64,000 nucleotides of DNA, taken from assembly GCF_000168715.1 (NCBI RefSeq), contig NZ_AASE01000004.1, positions 1 through 64,000 of the forward strand, read 5' to 3'. This DNA comes from Chlorobium ferrooxidans DSM 13031 (GTDB lineage Bacteria > Bacteroidota > Chlorobiia > Chlorobiales > Chlorobiaceae). The notes beneath the pieces are model-generated. The model was not told the DNA's origin, did no database searches, and saw only the letters and a program-made list of their open reading frames with translations. Shown here one piece after another: positions 52,420-60,828 of this stretch. The first letter of the stretch is position 1, and each line of letters starts with the position of its first letter. Position numbers and translations under genes: made by a program.

Positions 52420-52770
52420 TCAATCGTGTTTTTCATCCCAGTGGTAGCGGTGCATTATCCGGTGCACAACCGGTGCGAGCATGATGCTCATCACGGCGAT
52501 AAAGACCAGCCCGGCATAGAGTGCGTAGCAACCGGCGAAGAGCTTACCTTCAGGAGAGAGTCCCTCGGTTTTTACCGGCCCCATTCCTCCAAGCAGCATT
52601 GATGAGTTCAGAAATGCGTCGAGCAGCCCCATCTGTTCGGTTGCCATGTATCCTGCGATACCGATAAGAAGTGAAAAGGCGACAATGCAGAGAGCCACTG
52701 CTCCATGCAGCATGATCCTGAGTGCAAATCTGGCGGAGGGGATGGGTCTGGTATGGTGGGGTTCGTACAT
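52420..52770 (-). CDS. Small two-helix membrane protein, unknown function
   Basis: 116 residues. TM1 is about 20-42 and TM2 about 77-100, joined by a loop LNSSMLLGGMGPVKTEGLSPEGKLFAGCYALYAG. The layout (helix, short amphipathic stretch with Ser/Gly, helix) recalls the pore module of two-TM ion channels, but the potassium filter TVGYG is missing, so a channel role is only a guess. The C-terminus HRIMHRYHWDEKHD is His-rich and cytoplasmic. It is a stand-alone gene. Conserved hypothetical. Confidence 0.65.
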   Translation of the reverse strand: MYEPHHTRPIPSARFALRIMLHGAVALCIVAFSLLIGIAGYMATEQMGLLDAFLNSSMLLGGMGPVKTEGLSPEGKLFAGCYALYAGLVFIAVMSIMLAPVVHRIMHRYHWDEKHD

Positions 52771-53001
52771 GATGTATTACATGGGTGCCCGTAATTATTG
52801 ACTATACAGTTTTTTTGCAAAATACGGGAATTCTGGCGTAAATGCATTGGTTCTTCACATTCAGGGAGAAAAGAGAAAGTGCGAGGTTGCAGATTACTCT
52901 GAAATGGTTGTTTTACTTTTAGCTTCGTTACCACTTTTGAGCATTTGGTGCTACATTACGGTACGTATTTCAATACAGAATAACCAAACAGGGAGAGTGC
53001 C

Positions 53002-53175
53002 ATGTCCATCAGCTCAAATCTACAGTTGGCATCTGATGCCATTGAGGATGCAAAGAAGAGGTTGAACCGGGCAAAGGATGATGTGGATGATGATTATGAA
53101 ATCCGCCAGGCCCTTAAAATACTTGATGAAGCCTCTTCATACATACGAATTGCTACTGTTGAACTTTCGAAATAG
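53002..53175 (+). CDS. 57-residue helical protein
   Basis: ATG at 53002 with GGGAGAG upstream, stop TAG at 53173-53175. The product is highly charged and predicted helical or coiled (LASDAIEDAKKRLNRAKDDVDDDYEIRQALKILDEA). No family recognised. A good Shine-Dalgarno, codon usage like its neighbours and a lead of 18 bp to the following HAD gene support it as real and co-transcribed. Confidence 0.6.
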   Translation: MSISSNLQLASDAIEDAKKRLNRAKDDVDDDYEIRQALKILDEASSYIRIATVELSK

Positions 53176-53192
53176 AGGGATGTGCTGACCTT

Positions 53193-53870
53193 ATGATTGA
53201 CGCGCTTTTATTTGACAATGACGGGCTTCTGCTTGACACCGAATCGGTTTTTTTTGAGCTGACGCGTACTCACTTTGCCGGTTACGGTATTGTATTGACC
53301 GAAGAGTACTGGGCGGAGGAGTACCTTGGCAACGCCAAGAGAAGTTTCGAGATTGCAGCTGACCTTGGAATGGATCATGCTCTTGTCGGGCCGCTGATCG
53401 AGAGGCGCAACCGGGAGTACCGGGAGCTGATCGGAAAGGATATGCCGGTAAGGCCGGATGTCCTTGAAACCCTTCAGGCGTTGACCGGAAGGGTAAAGCT
53501 TGCCATGGTGACGGGAAGCCCGCGTGACCAGATCTATATGATGCACCGTGAAAGCGGGCTGCTGGACTTTTTTGAAGTGATAGTGACCGAGGATGAGGTA
53601 GAGCATCCAAAACCCCATCCAGAACCCTATCTCCTGGCTCTTGATGCGCTCGGGGTCGCTTCCGGAGAGGCTCTGGCTGTCGAGGATTCACTGCGGGGCT
53701 TTGCATCTGCCCATGCGGCTGGTATTGCCTGTGTGGTAGTGCCGAACAGCCTCACCAGACTTCAGCGGTTTGAACGCGCTTTTGCCGTCGAGGAGAGCAT
53801 TGCCGGAGTGCTTAAACATGTTGTTTTTCGTTGTGACCGGACAGAACCCTTTTCCACTTATAGTTTATGA
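53193..53870 (+). CDS. HAD hydrolase, beta-phosphoglucomutase/phosphoglycolate phosphatase-like
   Basis: 225 residues. HAD motifs: D8 and D10 in LLFDNDGLLLDTE; MVTGS (motif II); KPHPEPYLLALDALG (motif III Lys); VEDSLRGFASAHAAGI (motif IV). The helical cap after motif I is the C1 type of beta-PGM/phosphoglycolate enzymes. The residue between the two Asp is Asn, common in this subgroup. Substrate not determinable; the GH65 phosphorylase at 42219 would make a matching beta-glucose 1-phosphate, but it is 9 kb away. It ends in an ATGA overlap with the next gene. Confidence 0.86.
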   Translation: MIDALLFDNDGLLLDTESVFFELTRTHFAGYGIVLTEEYWAEEYLGNAKRSFEIAADLGMDHALVGPLIERRNREYRELIGKDMPVRPDVLETLQALTGRVKLAMVTGSPRDQIYMMHRESGLLDFFEVIVTEDEVEHPKPHPEPYLLALDALGVASGEALAVEDSLRGFASAHAAGIACVVVPNSLTRLQRFERAFAVEESIAGVLKHVVFRCDRTEPFSTYSL

Positions 53871-54682
53871 CCGATATGAATGCTCAGCAGCCTTTTGATT
53901 TTCAGTGCGATGTGATTGAACAGAGCCATGATATTCCTGTTCTGGTTGATTTCTGGGCAGAGGTTTGTGCGCCCTGTCATATGCTGACGCCGGTGCTTGA
54001 GAAGCTTGCCCTGGAGAGTGAAGGGCGCTGGAAACTGGTCAAGATCAATACGGATGACCATCCCGATATCGCTTCAACCTGCCACGTCAGGGGGATTCCC
54101 ACAGTCCAGCTCTTTATCAAGGGCGAGGTGACCGGCGAGTTTTCGGGAGCCATTCCGGAACAGCGGATCAGGGAGTGGCTCAAACAGTCACTGCCGGGTC
54201 TTTACGATAAAGAGATTACCCTGGCCGCCGAACTGGTTGAGCAGGGCAAACCTGCCATGGCAGTTTCGCTCCTTGAGGGAGTGCTGCACAAGGAGGCGGA
54301 TAATCTTCTGGCAAGAGCGCTGCTCGTAAGGCTTCGGCTCTTTGTGCAGCCCGAAGAGGCGCTTCGCCTGAGTGCTTCGCTTGAGAGCGAACCGCAGTAT
54401 GCAGCACTGGCAGAGACCGTAAGGGTGCTTGCCCGGCTCTGTATGATCAGTAAGGAGACCCTTCCTGATGACGGTGTTCGTGATGACTATTTTGCGGCTG
54501 TTGAAGAGCTGAAGCAGCAGCATTTTGATGCGGCACTCGCCGGCTTTATCGAGGTGATTGTGCAGAACCGCTCGTACGATGACGATGGATCACGCAAGGC
54601 CTGTATTGCTATTTTCCGCTATCTTGGAGAGGCTGATGAGGTGACGAGGAAGTACAGGAAATTATTTGACCGCTCATTTTAG
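53867..54682 (+). CDS. Thioredoxin-TPR protein (CnoX/YbbN-like)
   Basis: 271 residues. The N-terminal thioredoxin fold has C34-x2-C37 in FWAEVCAPCHML, where the usual WCGPC is VCAPC, and cis-Pro in HVRGIPTVQLF. Residues 115-271 are TPR-like helical pairs (AAELVEQGKPAMAVSLLEGVLHKEAD, ...HFDAALAGFIEVIVQNRSYDDDGSRKACIAIFRYLGE). This is the CnoX chaperedoxin build, which binds unfolded, chlorine-oxidised proteins for GroEL/DnaK. Alteration of the active site (Val for Trp, Ala for Gly) may change redox potential. The start overlaps the HAD gene stop. Confidence 0.86.
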   Translation: MTDMNAQQPFDFQCDVIEQSHDIPVLVDFWAEVCAPCHMLTPVLEKLALESEGRWKLVKINTDDHPDIASTCHVRGIPTVQLFIKGEVTGEFSGAIPEQRIREWLKQSLPGLYDKEITLAAELVEQGKPAMAVSLLEGVLHKEADNLLARALLVRLRLFVQPEEALRLSASLESEPQYAALAETVRVLARLCMISKETLPDDGVRDDYFAAVEELKQQHFDAALAGFIEVIVQNRSYDDDGSRKACIAIFRYLGEADEVTRKYRKLFDRSF

Positions 54683-54905
54683 GGGCATCGCTATAAATTT
54701 GTTGCGCGATTCGATCAGTTCGTTGGGCGGTGCTCGAAAAGAGATCAGGGACTTCAAGGACTTCAGGGACTTCAAGGACTTCAGGGACGTCAAGGACGAA
54801 GAGAACTTTTGGGTTGGTTTTCCTGGGCACAATTTCGTGTAATTTCGTCTGTTTCGTGGTTCGGAAATCTTCAAACCGCTCACGACAATTTATAGAGCAA
54901 CGCCC
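54683..54905. repeat. Dispersed intergenic repeat, copy E, with 9-bp tandem core
   Basis: Ends GGGCATCGCTATAAATTTGTTGC and GACAATTTATAGAGCAACGCCC. The core (54749-54799) is a near-perfect tandem of five and a half 9-bp units GGACTTCAA/GGACTTCAG. Read in frame these give false GTSRTS or VLEVPE peptides, which are not real proteins. Confidence 0.75.
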
Positions 54906-54907
54906 AA

Positions 54908-55026
54908 CGGCATCGCTATAAATTTGTTGCGCGGTTCGATCAGTTCGTTGGGCGGTGCTCGAAATTCTCTTTCCGACTCGCGTCGGTCTACCGATATGTC
55001 GCTCCTCCGGAGCTTAATTGTAGAGT
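54908..55026. repeat. Dispersed intergenic repeat, copy F (adjacent to E)
   Basis: Begins with a second copy of GGCATCGCTATAAATTTGTTGC directly after copy E, follows it for about 55 bases, then switches to CTACCGATATGTCGCTCCTCCGGAGC, the block inverted in copy G. The two copies are thus joined head to tail. Confidence 0.65.
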
Positions 55027-55051
55027 CTGAATTCCTTCACCTTACCATGAG

Positions 55052-55630
55052 ATGATGATGGAGAAGCCGAAAACAGTTATTGGTGTTGATCTGGACGGGG
55101 TTTGTGCTGATTTTTATGACCGGATGCGCGAAATTGCTTCCGAGTGGTTCGAGTGTCCGCTTGAGGGGTTGCCGAGGGAGGTATCCTACGGTCTTTCAGA
55201 GTGGGGTGTGACCGGTAAAAGCCAGTATGAGAGCCTCCACCGGTTTGCCGTCACCCAGCGGGAGCTCTTTAAAACCATGCCGATGATTCCCGGAGCCCGC
55301 AAGTATCTGCGCCTGCTCTCCGACGACGGCTACCGTATCCGCATCATCACGCACCGCCTCTTTATCCACTATTTCCATGCTTCCGCCGTCCAGCAGACCG
55401 TCGAGTGGCTCGACAGCCACGGCATTCCCTACTGGGATCTCTGTTTCATGAAGGAGAAGGAGCAGGTCGGAGCGGATATCTATGTCGAGGATACGGCGGA
55501 TAACATCCTGCAGCTCCGGGAGAAGGGACTCTACACTATCTGCTTTGCCAACAGCACCAACCGCCATGTTGCGGGCCCGAGGGCTGAAACATGGCAGGAG
55601 GTCTATGAGCTGGTAAAGGCTTTCCGGTAG
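55052..55630 (+). CDS. 5'(3')-deoxyribonucleotidase-like HAD phosphatase (NT5C type)
   Basis: 192 residues. [17 protein letters not shown] carries D13 and D15; [30 protein letters not shown] includes motif [22 protein letters not shown] is motif IV. This is the 5'-nucleotidase (NT5C) family, which strips phosphate from nucleotides, possibly dNMPs. Three consecutive ATG codons at 55052-55060 make the start uncertain by two residues. The gene follows the repeat pair E/F without operon partner; the rRNA methyltransferase is convergent. Confidence 0.82.
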   Translation: MMMEKPKTVIGVDLDGVCADFYDRMREIASEWFECPLEGLPREVSYGLSEWGVTGKSQYESLHRFAVTQRELFKTMPMIPGARKYLRLLSDDGYRIRIITHRLFIHYFHASAVQQTVEWLDSHGIPYWDLCFMKEKEQVGADIYVEDTADNILQLREKGLYTICFANSTNRHVAGPRAETWQEVYELVKAFR

Positions 55631-55639
55631 GGGAGTTTA

Positions 55640-56821
55640 TCAGCGCGTCAGGTAGAAGCAGGCAAACTTGAGGTAGCTGGTTTCCGGCATCGAGAGCAGC
55701 ACCGGATGATCGAAGGGCTGTGAATTTTTGTAGATCAGCCGGAGCTGGCACCCTGCTGCCAGAGCAGCCTGATGGACGGTCTGCAGGAAATCCTCTTCGG
55801 AGACATGGTGGCTGCATGAGGCGGTTGCAAGAAATCCTCCGTTTTTGACGAGCTGCATGCCGAGCTTGTTGAGCCTCTTGTATCCTTTCAGTGCCCCGGG
55901 CAGGTTTTTGCGGCTCTTGGTGAAGCTCGGAGGGTCGAGAATAACAAGGTCAAACGACTCTTTTGCCTCACCCATCTGTTCCAGCATATCAAAGGCATCG
56001 GCGGCAACAAGGCTGTACTCACTGAAATTGTTCAGTTTTGCGTTATGCTCGGCACGCTGCAGCGCCTCCTGGGAGGCATCAACGAGAATGGCCGATTTTG
56101 CACCGCCGTAGAGTGCGTTGAGGGCAAATCCTCCGTCATTGGTGAAGACATCAAGCACTTCGGCATCTTTGGCAAACTTCCGGATAACTCTGCGGTTTTC
56201 GCGCTGGTCAAGGAAGAACCCGGTTTTCTGTCCTTCGAACACATCAACATCGTAGGAGATACCGGCGTCGTAAATGGTCTGTTTTGTTGCCTTGCGATCA
56301 CCCATGACAACATCCTTGTAGAGAGGAATGCCTTCGAGCTCCCTGAGGATGGATTCGTTGCGGACAACGATAACTTCAGGTTTAAAAAGCTCCTGCAGTA
56401 CCCCGGTAATAAGCGGCAGATGCACATCCATGCCGGCGGAAAATGCCTGAAGGACGATTGCCTGGTTGAAGCGGTCTACAATCAGACCCGGAAGACCGTC
56501 CGACTCTCCATGTACAAGCCTGTAGGCGTTGGTCTCTTCCGGTGAGTAGGTTTTTTCGCGAAGCTTGAGCGCTTCAAGGAATCGTTTAAGGAAAAAATCC
56601 TTGTCGGGCTGTTCATCCTTGCGGGTGAGGAGCCTGAAAGCGATCAGGGAGTGCGGGTTATAAAAACCGGTGCCCATGAATTTCTTGTCGTGGGTAAAGA
56701 GTTGTACGGTTTCACCGGCGGCTATATCACGGGGAACATTGGCAAGTTCATTGCTGAACACCCAGAGATGGCCTTTCTGGATGCGGTGATGTTCTTTCGG
56801 TTTCAGGTATAGTGCGTGCAT
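55640..56821 (-). CDS. Class I SAM-dependent rRNA methyltransferase (RlmI/RlmK-L type)
   Basis: 393 residues from the ATG at 56821; relatives begin at [23 protein letters not shown], a PUA RNA-binding domain. The linker and EEHE-like middle ([18 protein letters not shown]) are followed by the Rossmann methyltransferase with [16 protein letters not shown] and the catalytic [12 protein letters not shown]. RlmI makes m5C in 23S rRNA; DPPSF is the form for that group. An in-frame ATG at 56866 adds 15 residues of unlikely sequence. Single gene. Target base inferred. Confidence 0.9.
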   Translation of the reverse strand: MHALYLKPKEHHRIQKGHLWVFSNELANVPRDIAAGETVQLFTHDKKFMGTGFYNPHSLIAFRLLTRKDEQPDKDFFLKRFLEALKLREKTYSPEETNAYRLVHGESDGLPGLIVDRFNQAIVLQAFSAGMDVHLPLITGVLQELFKPEVIVVRNESILRELEGIPLYKDVVMGDRKATKQTIYDAGISYDVDVFEGQKTGFFLDQRENRRVIRKFAKDAEVLDVFTNDGGFALNALYGGAKSAILVDASQEALQRAEHNAKLNNFSEYSLVAADAFDMLEQMGEAKESFDLVILDPPSFTKSRKNLPGALKGYKRLNKLGMQLVKNGGFLATASCSHHVSEEDFLQTVHQAALAAGCQLRLIYKNSQPFDHPVLLSMPETSYLKFACFYLTR

Positions 56822-57072
56822 GGGATGGAAAATGGGTAGTGGTTTTGATAGTGCGGCATTGTACATTACTATGAAAATTCAATATCAATGCAACGGTATC
56901 GGTTGCCCGATACATGAAATATTGATTCGGGCGCGTTTAATGCGGTGCTCTTTGCGCCTGAATGCAATGTGCTGTAAAAGAGATCAATCTCAAAGGAAAT
57001 AAATCGGCTCAGGATAAAAGTGATGATGAGAGAGATCGGTGAAATGTGGATAACTAAATAAAAGCGTGTGTT

Positions 57073-57930
57073 ATGAAGAGGACCGGATTGATGGTATGGG
57101 TGTTATACCTGCTTGTTTTTGGCGCGGGATGTTCTGAATTCAGGAGTGTGGGACGCCAGGAGCTGCCTGCAGAACAGATTGCAATGATTGCCGAGTACAG
57201 TGATCTCTATCGCGAAGTGGCTTCAGCCTCACCGGCGGTTGTTTCTCTTGACGGTTATGCCGATGTCTGGATAAAAACACCGACACGGCAGAAGCGGGTT
57301 TTCTGCAATATCCGGCTCAATCGTGGAGCCGAGGCTCGTATGATCGTCAGTGCGGGTCTGCTCGGGTGGCCGGTCGCCGACATGTTTTTCAGCCGTGATT
57401 CACTCTACGTCCATGATTTGATCAACAACCTGCTTTTTGTCGGCAGCAACAACGATGAGAATCTTGAGAAAATGCTCGGCGTGAATTCCGGCTACCGGTT
57501 GCTCTCGGAGTCTCTGCTCGGGCTTGTGAAGATTTCAGAGCCGGTCAGTGCCATCAGATCGGTTAAAAAAGGGGCGGGAAATCTGATGTTTACGGTAGAG
57601 AGTCAGACGGGGAGCAAGGAGATTGTTATTGATCCGGTTACCAGAACCCTCAGCGCCCTCCTGCTGAAAAACAGGGAGGGAGTGACGACTACCGAACTGC
57701 ATTTCAGAAATTACGAAACCCTCACTATTGCCGCGCAGCGTACGCTTGTGCCAAAAGAGATTGATATGCTCCTCTACAACAGCGGTTCCGGCATTAAAGG
57801 AGAGCATCAGCTGGTGATCTCCTACGATGAGCGCTCATTCAACAAGGGGACTCTTTCTGCCACGTTTTCGATGCCGAAGAGGGCACGGGTGATCAATCTG
57901 GATGAGGCCAAGGCGTTGCCGTGGATGTAA
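57073..57930 (+). CDS. DUF4292-like lipoprotein
   Basis: 285 residues. The signal peptide ends at the lipobox VFGAGC with acylated C20. The body is beta-rich (LDGYADVWIKT, CNIRLNRGAEARMIVSAGLLGWPVADMFF, VTRTLSALLLKNREG). It resembles the LolA/LolB-like convex sheets of the DUF4292 family in Bacteroidetes/Chlorobi. A role in lipid or lipoprotein handling is possible but unproved. It is a single gene upstream of a terminator and convergent with sodB. Confidence 0.78.
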   Translation: MKRTGLMVWVLYLLVFGAGCSEFRSVGRQELPAEQIAMIAEYSDLYREVASASPAVVSLDGYADVWIKTPTRQKRVFCNIRLNRGAEARMIVSAGLLGWPVADMFFSRDSLYVHDLINNLLFVGSNNDENLEKMLGVNSGYRLLSESLLGLVKISEPVSAIRSVKKGAGNLMFTVESQTGSKEIVIDPVTRTLSALLLKNREGVTTTELHFRNYETLTIAAQRTLVPKEIDMLLYNSGSGIKGEHQLVISYDERSFNKGTLSATFSMPKRARVINLDEAKALPWM

Positions 57931-57980
57931 TGGTGTACGATTTTGAACGGTGCTTCTGATCATTGCATCCGTTAAAAACA

Positions 57981-58010
57981 GAAAAGGGCACCCTTGGAGG
58001 CGCCCTTTTC
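57981..58010. terminator. Terminator after the DUF4292-like gene
   Basis: GAAAAGGGC (57981-57989) pairs with GCCCTTTTC (58002-58010); twelve-base loop. It lies between convergent genes. Confidence 0.65.
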
Positions 58011-58079
58011 AACGTATAAAAAACCGGATGTTATAGATTGATTTTATCTAACAATTTATAACAAACCCACTCGCTGACC

Positions 58080-58682
58080 TTACTTTGCGGCCTTGTAGTT
58101 GGCGGCGGCAAACTCCCAGTTGAGGAGGTTGTCGATGACGGAGGCTACATAATCCGGCCGGCGGTTCTGGAAATCAAGATAGTAGGCATGCTCCCAGACA
58201 TCAATCGTCAGAATCGGCTTCTGACCGCTGGTCAGCGGGGTTTGAGCATTACCGGTCTTGACCACTTTCAGGGTGCTGCCATCAAGTACAAGCCAGGCCC
58301 AACCGCTGCCGAACTGGGTTGCTGCAGCATTTTTCAGCTCATCCTTGAACTTGTCGAAACTGCCGAAATCCTCTGTGATTTTAGCGGCAAGTTCTCCTGT
58401 TGGCAGGCCGCCGCCGTTTGGTGTGAGGCTGTTCCAGTAGAAGGTGTGGTTCCAGGCCTGGGCGCCATTATTGAAAATGCCGATTTTCTGCGGGTCTGCT
58501 GCTGCAATGGCGATTGCCTCTTCAAGACTCAGTGCGTCAAGGTTCGAGTTGGCAACGAGATTGTTGTAGTTCGTGATATATGCGGCATGATGTTTCCCGT
58601 AGTGAAAACCGAGAGTTTTGGCGGAAATATAAGGCTCAAGTGCGTTTTCTGCGAACGGAAGGGGTGGTTGCTGATATGCCAT
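58080..58682 (-). CDS. sodB: Superoxide dismutase, Fe type
   Basis: 200 residues, full length. Metal ligands H27 (GFHYGKHH), H79 (QAWNHTFYW), D161 and H165 (DVWEHAYY). Q75 in NNGAQAWNH is at the position that marks iron-dependent rather than manganese enzymes. It detoxifies superoxide in the cytoplasm, useful for an anaerobe meeting oxygen together with the bacterioferritin and the VIT1-type exporter. The upstream 150 bases have no recognised regulator site. Confidence 0.95.
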   Translation of the reverse strand: MAYQQPPLPFAENALEPYISAKTLGFHYGKHHAAYITNYNNLVANSNLDALSLEEAIAIAAADPQKIGIFNNGAQAWNHTFYWNSLTPNGGGLPTGELAAKITEDFGSFDKFKDELKNAAATQFGSGWAWLVLDGSTLKVVKTGNAQTPLTSGQKPILTIDVWEHAYYLDFQNRRPDYVASVIDNLLNWEFAAANYKAAK

Positions 58683-58831
58683 AATTGGTTGTTATTTTGA
58701 TATTAAAAGAAGGCGAGGTATGATTAAAAATGTTTAAACTTACTATTTAGGGATTTAGTTTCTTGAAAACGAAAAATTCCTGATTCTTCTCATTTATCCT
58801 AAGAAAATATCAATAAAGGAGTTGCAGGCAA

Positions 58832-59179
58832 ATGAAGTTGCGACAGGGATTTTCAGTATTTACTCTTTGCCTGATTTTCACTTCAGCCCTTTTTGGGTGC
58901 AGTGAAAAAAAACTTTCAAAGCTTGATATGGATGATATTCGTTTTGCCGGATTCTACAGCGACTATCTTCTTCAGTCAGGCATACCGGCAGGCGATGATG
59001 TGATTGTTTCAGCCCTTCTTGATGCTGCTCAGCTTGACACGCTGCTCGTGCGCCATACACTCAGTCGTGAACGCTTTACCTTCAAGACTCAAACCTACAG
59101 CCGCAATCCCGATCTCTGGCGGCTGGTACTTCTTCAGGTAAGGGAGAATATCCGTAAAAAAACAGTTTCCGCACAATGA
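58832..59179 (+). CDS. Small lipoprotein, unknown function
   Basis: 115 residues. Lipobox LFGC with C23 and a charged start after it (SEKKLSK). The rest is helical (MDDIRFAGFYSDYLLQSG, DVIVSALLDAAQLDTLLVRHTLSRERFTF). It is loosely like DUF4296 lipoproteins, but that cannot be confirmed here. Its TGA overlaps the coaE start (ATGA), so it is translationally coupled to coaE. A preceding AAAGGAG lies ten bases before the ATG. Confidence 0.72.
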   Translation: MKLRQGFSVFTLCLIFTSALFGCSEKKLSKLDMDDIRFAGFYSDYLLQSGIPAGDDVIVSALLDAAQLDTLLVRHTLSRERFTFKTQTYSRNPDLWRLVLLQVRENIRKKTVSAQ

Positions 59180-59823
59180 GCAGCCATAAACCCCTGGTTG
59201 TCGGAGTAACCGGCGGACTCGGCTGCGGGAAGTCAACAGTCTGCACCTATCTGTCGGAATTGGGCTGTGCTCTTTTCGAGTCTGACCGCGTGGCAAAGGA
59301 GCTGCAGCTCTCCGATACCGCGGTCATCGAGGGAATGCGGGAGCTGTTCGGGGATGCAGTCTATCGGCATGATGCCGGGGGAGCGCTTGCTCTTGACCGG
59401 AAAGCAGTTGCTTCGGTTGTGTTCTCCTCTCCCGAAAAACTTGAAGCGCTTAACCGCATTATACACCCGAGGGTCTACCGGGAGTTCAGAAAAGCTCTGT
59501 TTGAAGCGGAAGAGCAGGGTGCGAGGATTATGGTCAAGGAGGCCGCAATTCTTTTTGAATCGGGCGGCAACCGGGATGTTCAGGTTGTAGTGGTTGTTGC
59601 ATCCGATATGGATCGCCGTATTCTGCGCGCCGTTGAGAAAGGGATGGGAACACGTGAGGAGATCATGCAGCGTATTGCCATGCAGTGGCCGCAGGAGAAG
59701 CTGACCGAGAAGGCTGATTATGTGCTCTGGAACAACGGCTCCAGGGAGGAGCTGAAAAAAGAGACGGAGCAACTTTTCCGGAAACTGCTCACTCTTGCAG
59801 CTTCAGTCGGCAATCGACGCTGA
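59176..59823 (+). CDS. coaE: Dephospho-CoA kinase
   Basis: 215 residues; last step of CoA synthesis. P-loop GVTGGLGCGKST (10-21), substrate-site ESDRVAKELQ, and LEALNRIIHPRVYREFRK near the lid, then PQEKLTEKADYVLWNNGS. Starts in an ATGA overlap with the small lipoprotein gene. The last 21 bases overlap the 3' end of the convergent esterase gene, an unusually tight arrangement. Confidence 0.94.
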   Translation: MSSHKPLVVGVTGGLGCGKSTVCTYLSELGCALFESDRVAKELQLSDTAVIEGMRELFGDAVYRHDAGGALALDRKAVASVVFSSPEKLEALNRIIHPRVYREFRKALFEAEEQGARIMVKEAAILFESGGNRDVQVVVVVASDMDRRILRAVEKGMGTREEIMQRIAMQWPQEKLTEKADYVLWNNGSREELKKETEQLFRKLLTLAASVGNRR

Positions 59824-60828
59824 GAGTAGCGGAAGCGATACGGCGTAGCGGTACGAGGTGTTGCTGTGTGAATCCATAAACTCCTCATAGTGATGGTTTA
59901 TGGCGTATGTAGTTGCTTTGGCGGAGAAGATTCTGTGCCCAAACTGAAGATTGTACTCGTCAAGCGTGCCGCAATCAAGGTAGAGCGTGTTGAGTGATCG
60001 CAGTGCTTCACGATACTCCTCACGCTCGATCATCTCTACAGGATCAAAAGCAAGCCACTCCTGCCACACATTCTCAATTGGCTCACAGGTATGGGGGTTG
60101 AAGGGAAGCCGGATGTTTCCCGGAGCTTCTTTGGAAGCATCGGGAGAGTAGGCGGCCGCCATGCCGATGATATCAAGCAGGGTGAACTCCCGCTGCGGTT
60201 TTTTCAGGGCGCTTTCATAGGAGAGCAGAAAGTCCGCTATACTGCCCCGGTATTGTTCCAGCACTCTTGCTGCCGCCGGGAAATTCGGTTTATAGCAGAG
60301 TTCGAATCCCATGTCACCGCTGTGGCATGCAGCCGCGGCAAACCGCTCCGGATGCCTCATGGCCAGGCGGAGCGCTCCGAACCCTCCGGATGATTTTCCT
60401 GCAACGGCACGGTGCTTTCTCTCGGCAAGGGTGCAGAGGGTGCTGTCGATAGTAGAGATAACCTCTTCAACCAGATAGCTTTCATACAGGCCGGTAGCCA
60501 CTGAATTGACATACTGGGAGCCTCCGTATCGGGTCATGCAGTCCGGCATGACAATAATGCACTCCGCCATGTTTCCGCCGGTTATAAGTGCATTTGCCAT
60601 TTCCGGCACGGTTTGACGGCCGAAACTGTAGTTCATGAAACTTTGACCGGTAGAGGCAAATCCCGCAAGGAGGTAGATGACGGGAAACCGTTTATTGTCG
60701 CCGTATGAAGGCGGCAGATAGACCGGAATCCTGCGCGAGCAGGGATCCCCCAGAGGGTTTCCTCTGAGCGTAGTGCCCGGCACCGTTACTTCGATCATGC
60801 GGGGGTATGGGTCTCTATGGCCTGTCAT
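59803..60828 (-). CDS. Esterase D/PHB-depolymerase-type hydrolase
   Basis: 341 residues, esterase family PF00756. FPVIYLLAGFASTGQSFMNYS provides the oxyanion loop, GKSSGGFGALRLAMRHPERFAAAACHSGD carries the nucleophile S146 (G-x-S-x-G), and later acid and His residues near 320 (AINHHYEEF) complete a triad. Residues 150-290 form a large cap region. Substrate unknown; relatives cleave formylglutathione or enterobactin-type esters. The start overlaps the tatC stop (ATGA), so it is co-transcribed with tatC, and the 3' end overlaps coaE by 21 bases. Confidence 0.83.
   Translation of the reverse strand: MTGHRDPYPRMIEVTVPGTTLRGNPLGDPCSRRIPVYLPPSYGDNKRFPVIYLLAGFASTGQSFMNYSFGRQTVPEMANALITGGNMAECIIVMPDCMTRYGGSQYVNSVATGLYESYLVEEVISTIDSTLCTLAERKHRAVAGKSSGGFGALRLAMRHPERFAAAACHSGDMGFELCYKPNFPAAARVLEQYRGSIADFLLSYESALKKPQREFTLLDIIGMAAAYSPDASKEAPGNIRLPFNPHTCEPIENVWQEWLAFDPVEMIEREEYREALRSLNTLYLDCGTLDEYNLQFGHRIFSAKATTYAINHHYEEFMDSHSNTSYRYAVSLPLLSASIAD

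Noticed and set aside
54749-54799. Possible CRISPR-like array
   Set aside because: Units are 9 bp, contiguous and without spacers; no cas genes lie in the window.
54609-54921. Small ORFs with repeating VLEVPE or GTSRTS peptides
   Set aside because: They are readings of the 9-bp tandem tract in repeat copy E on both strands.
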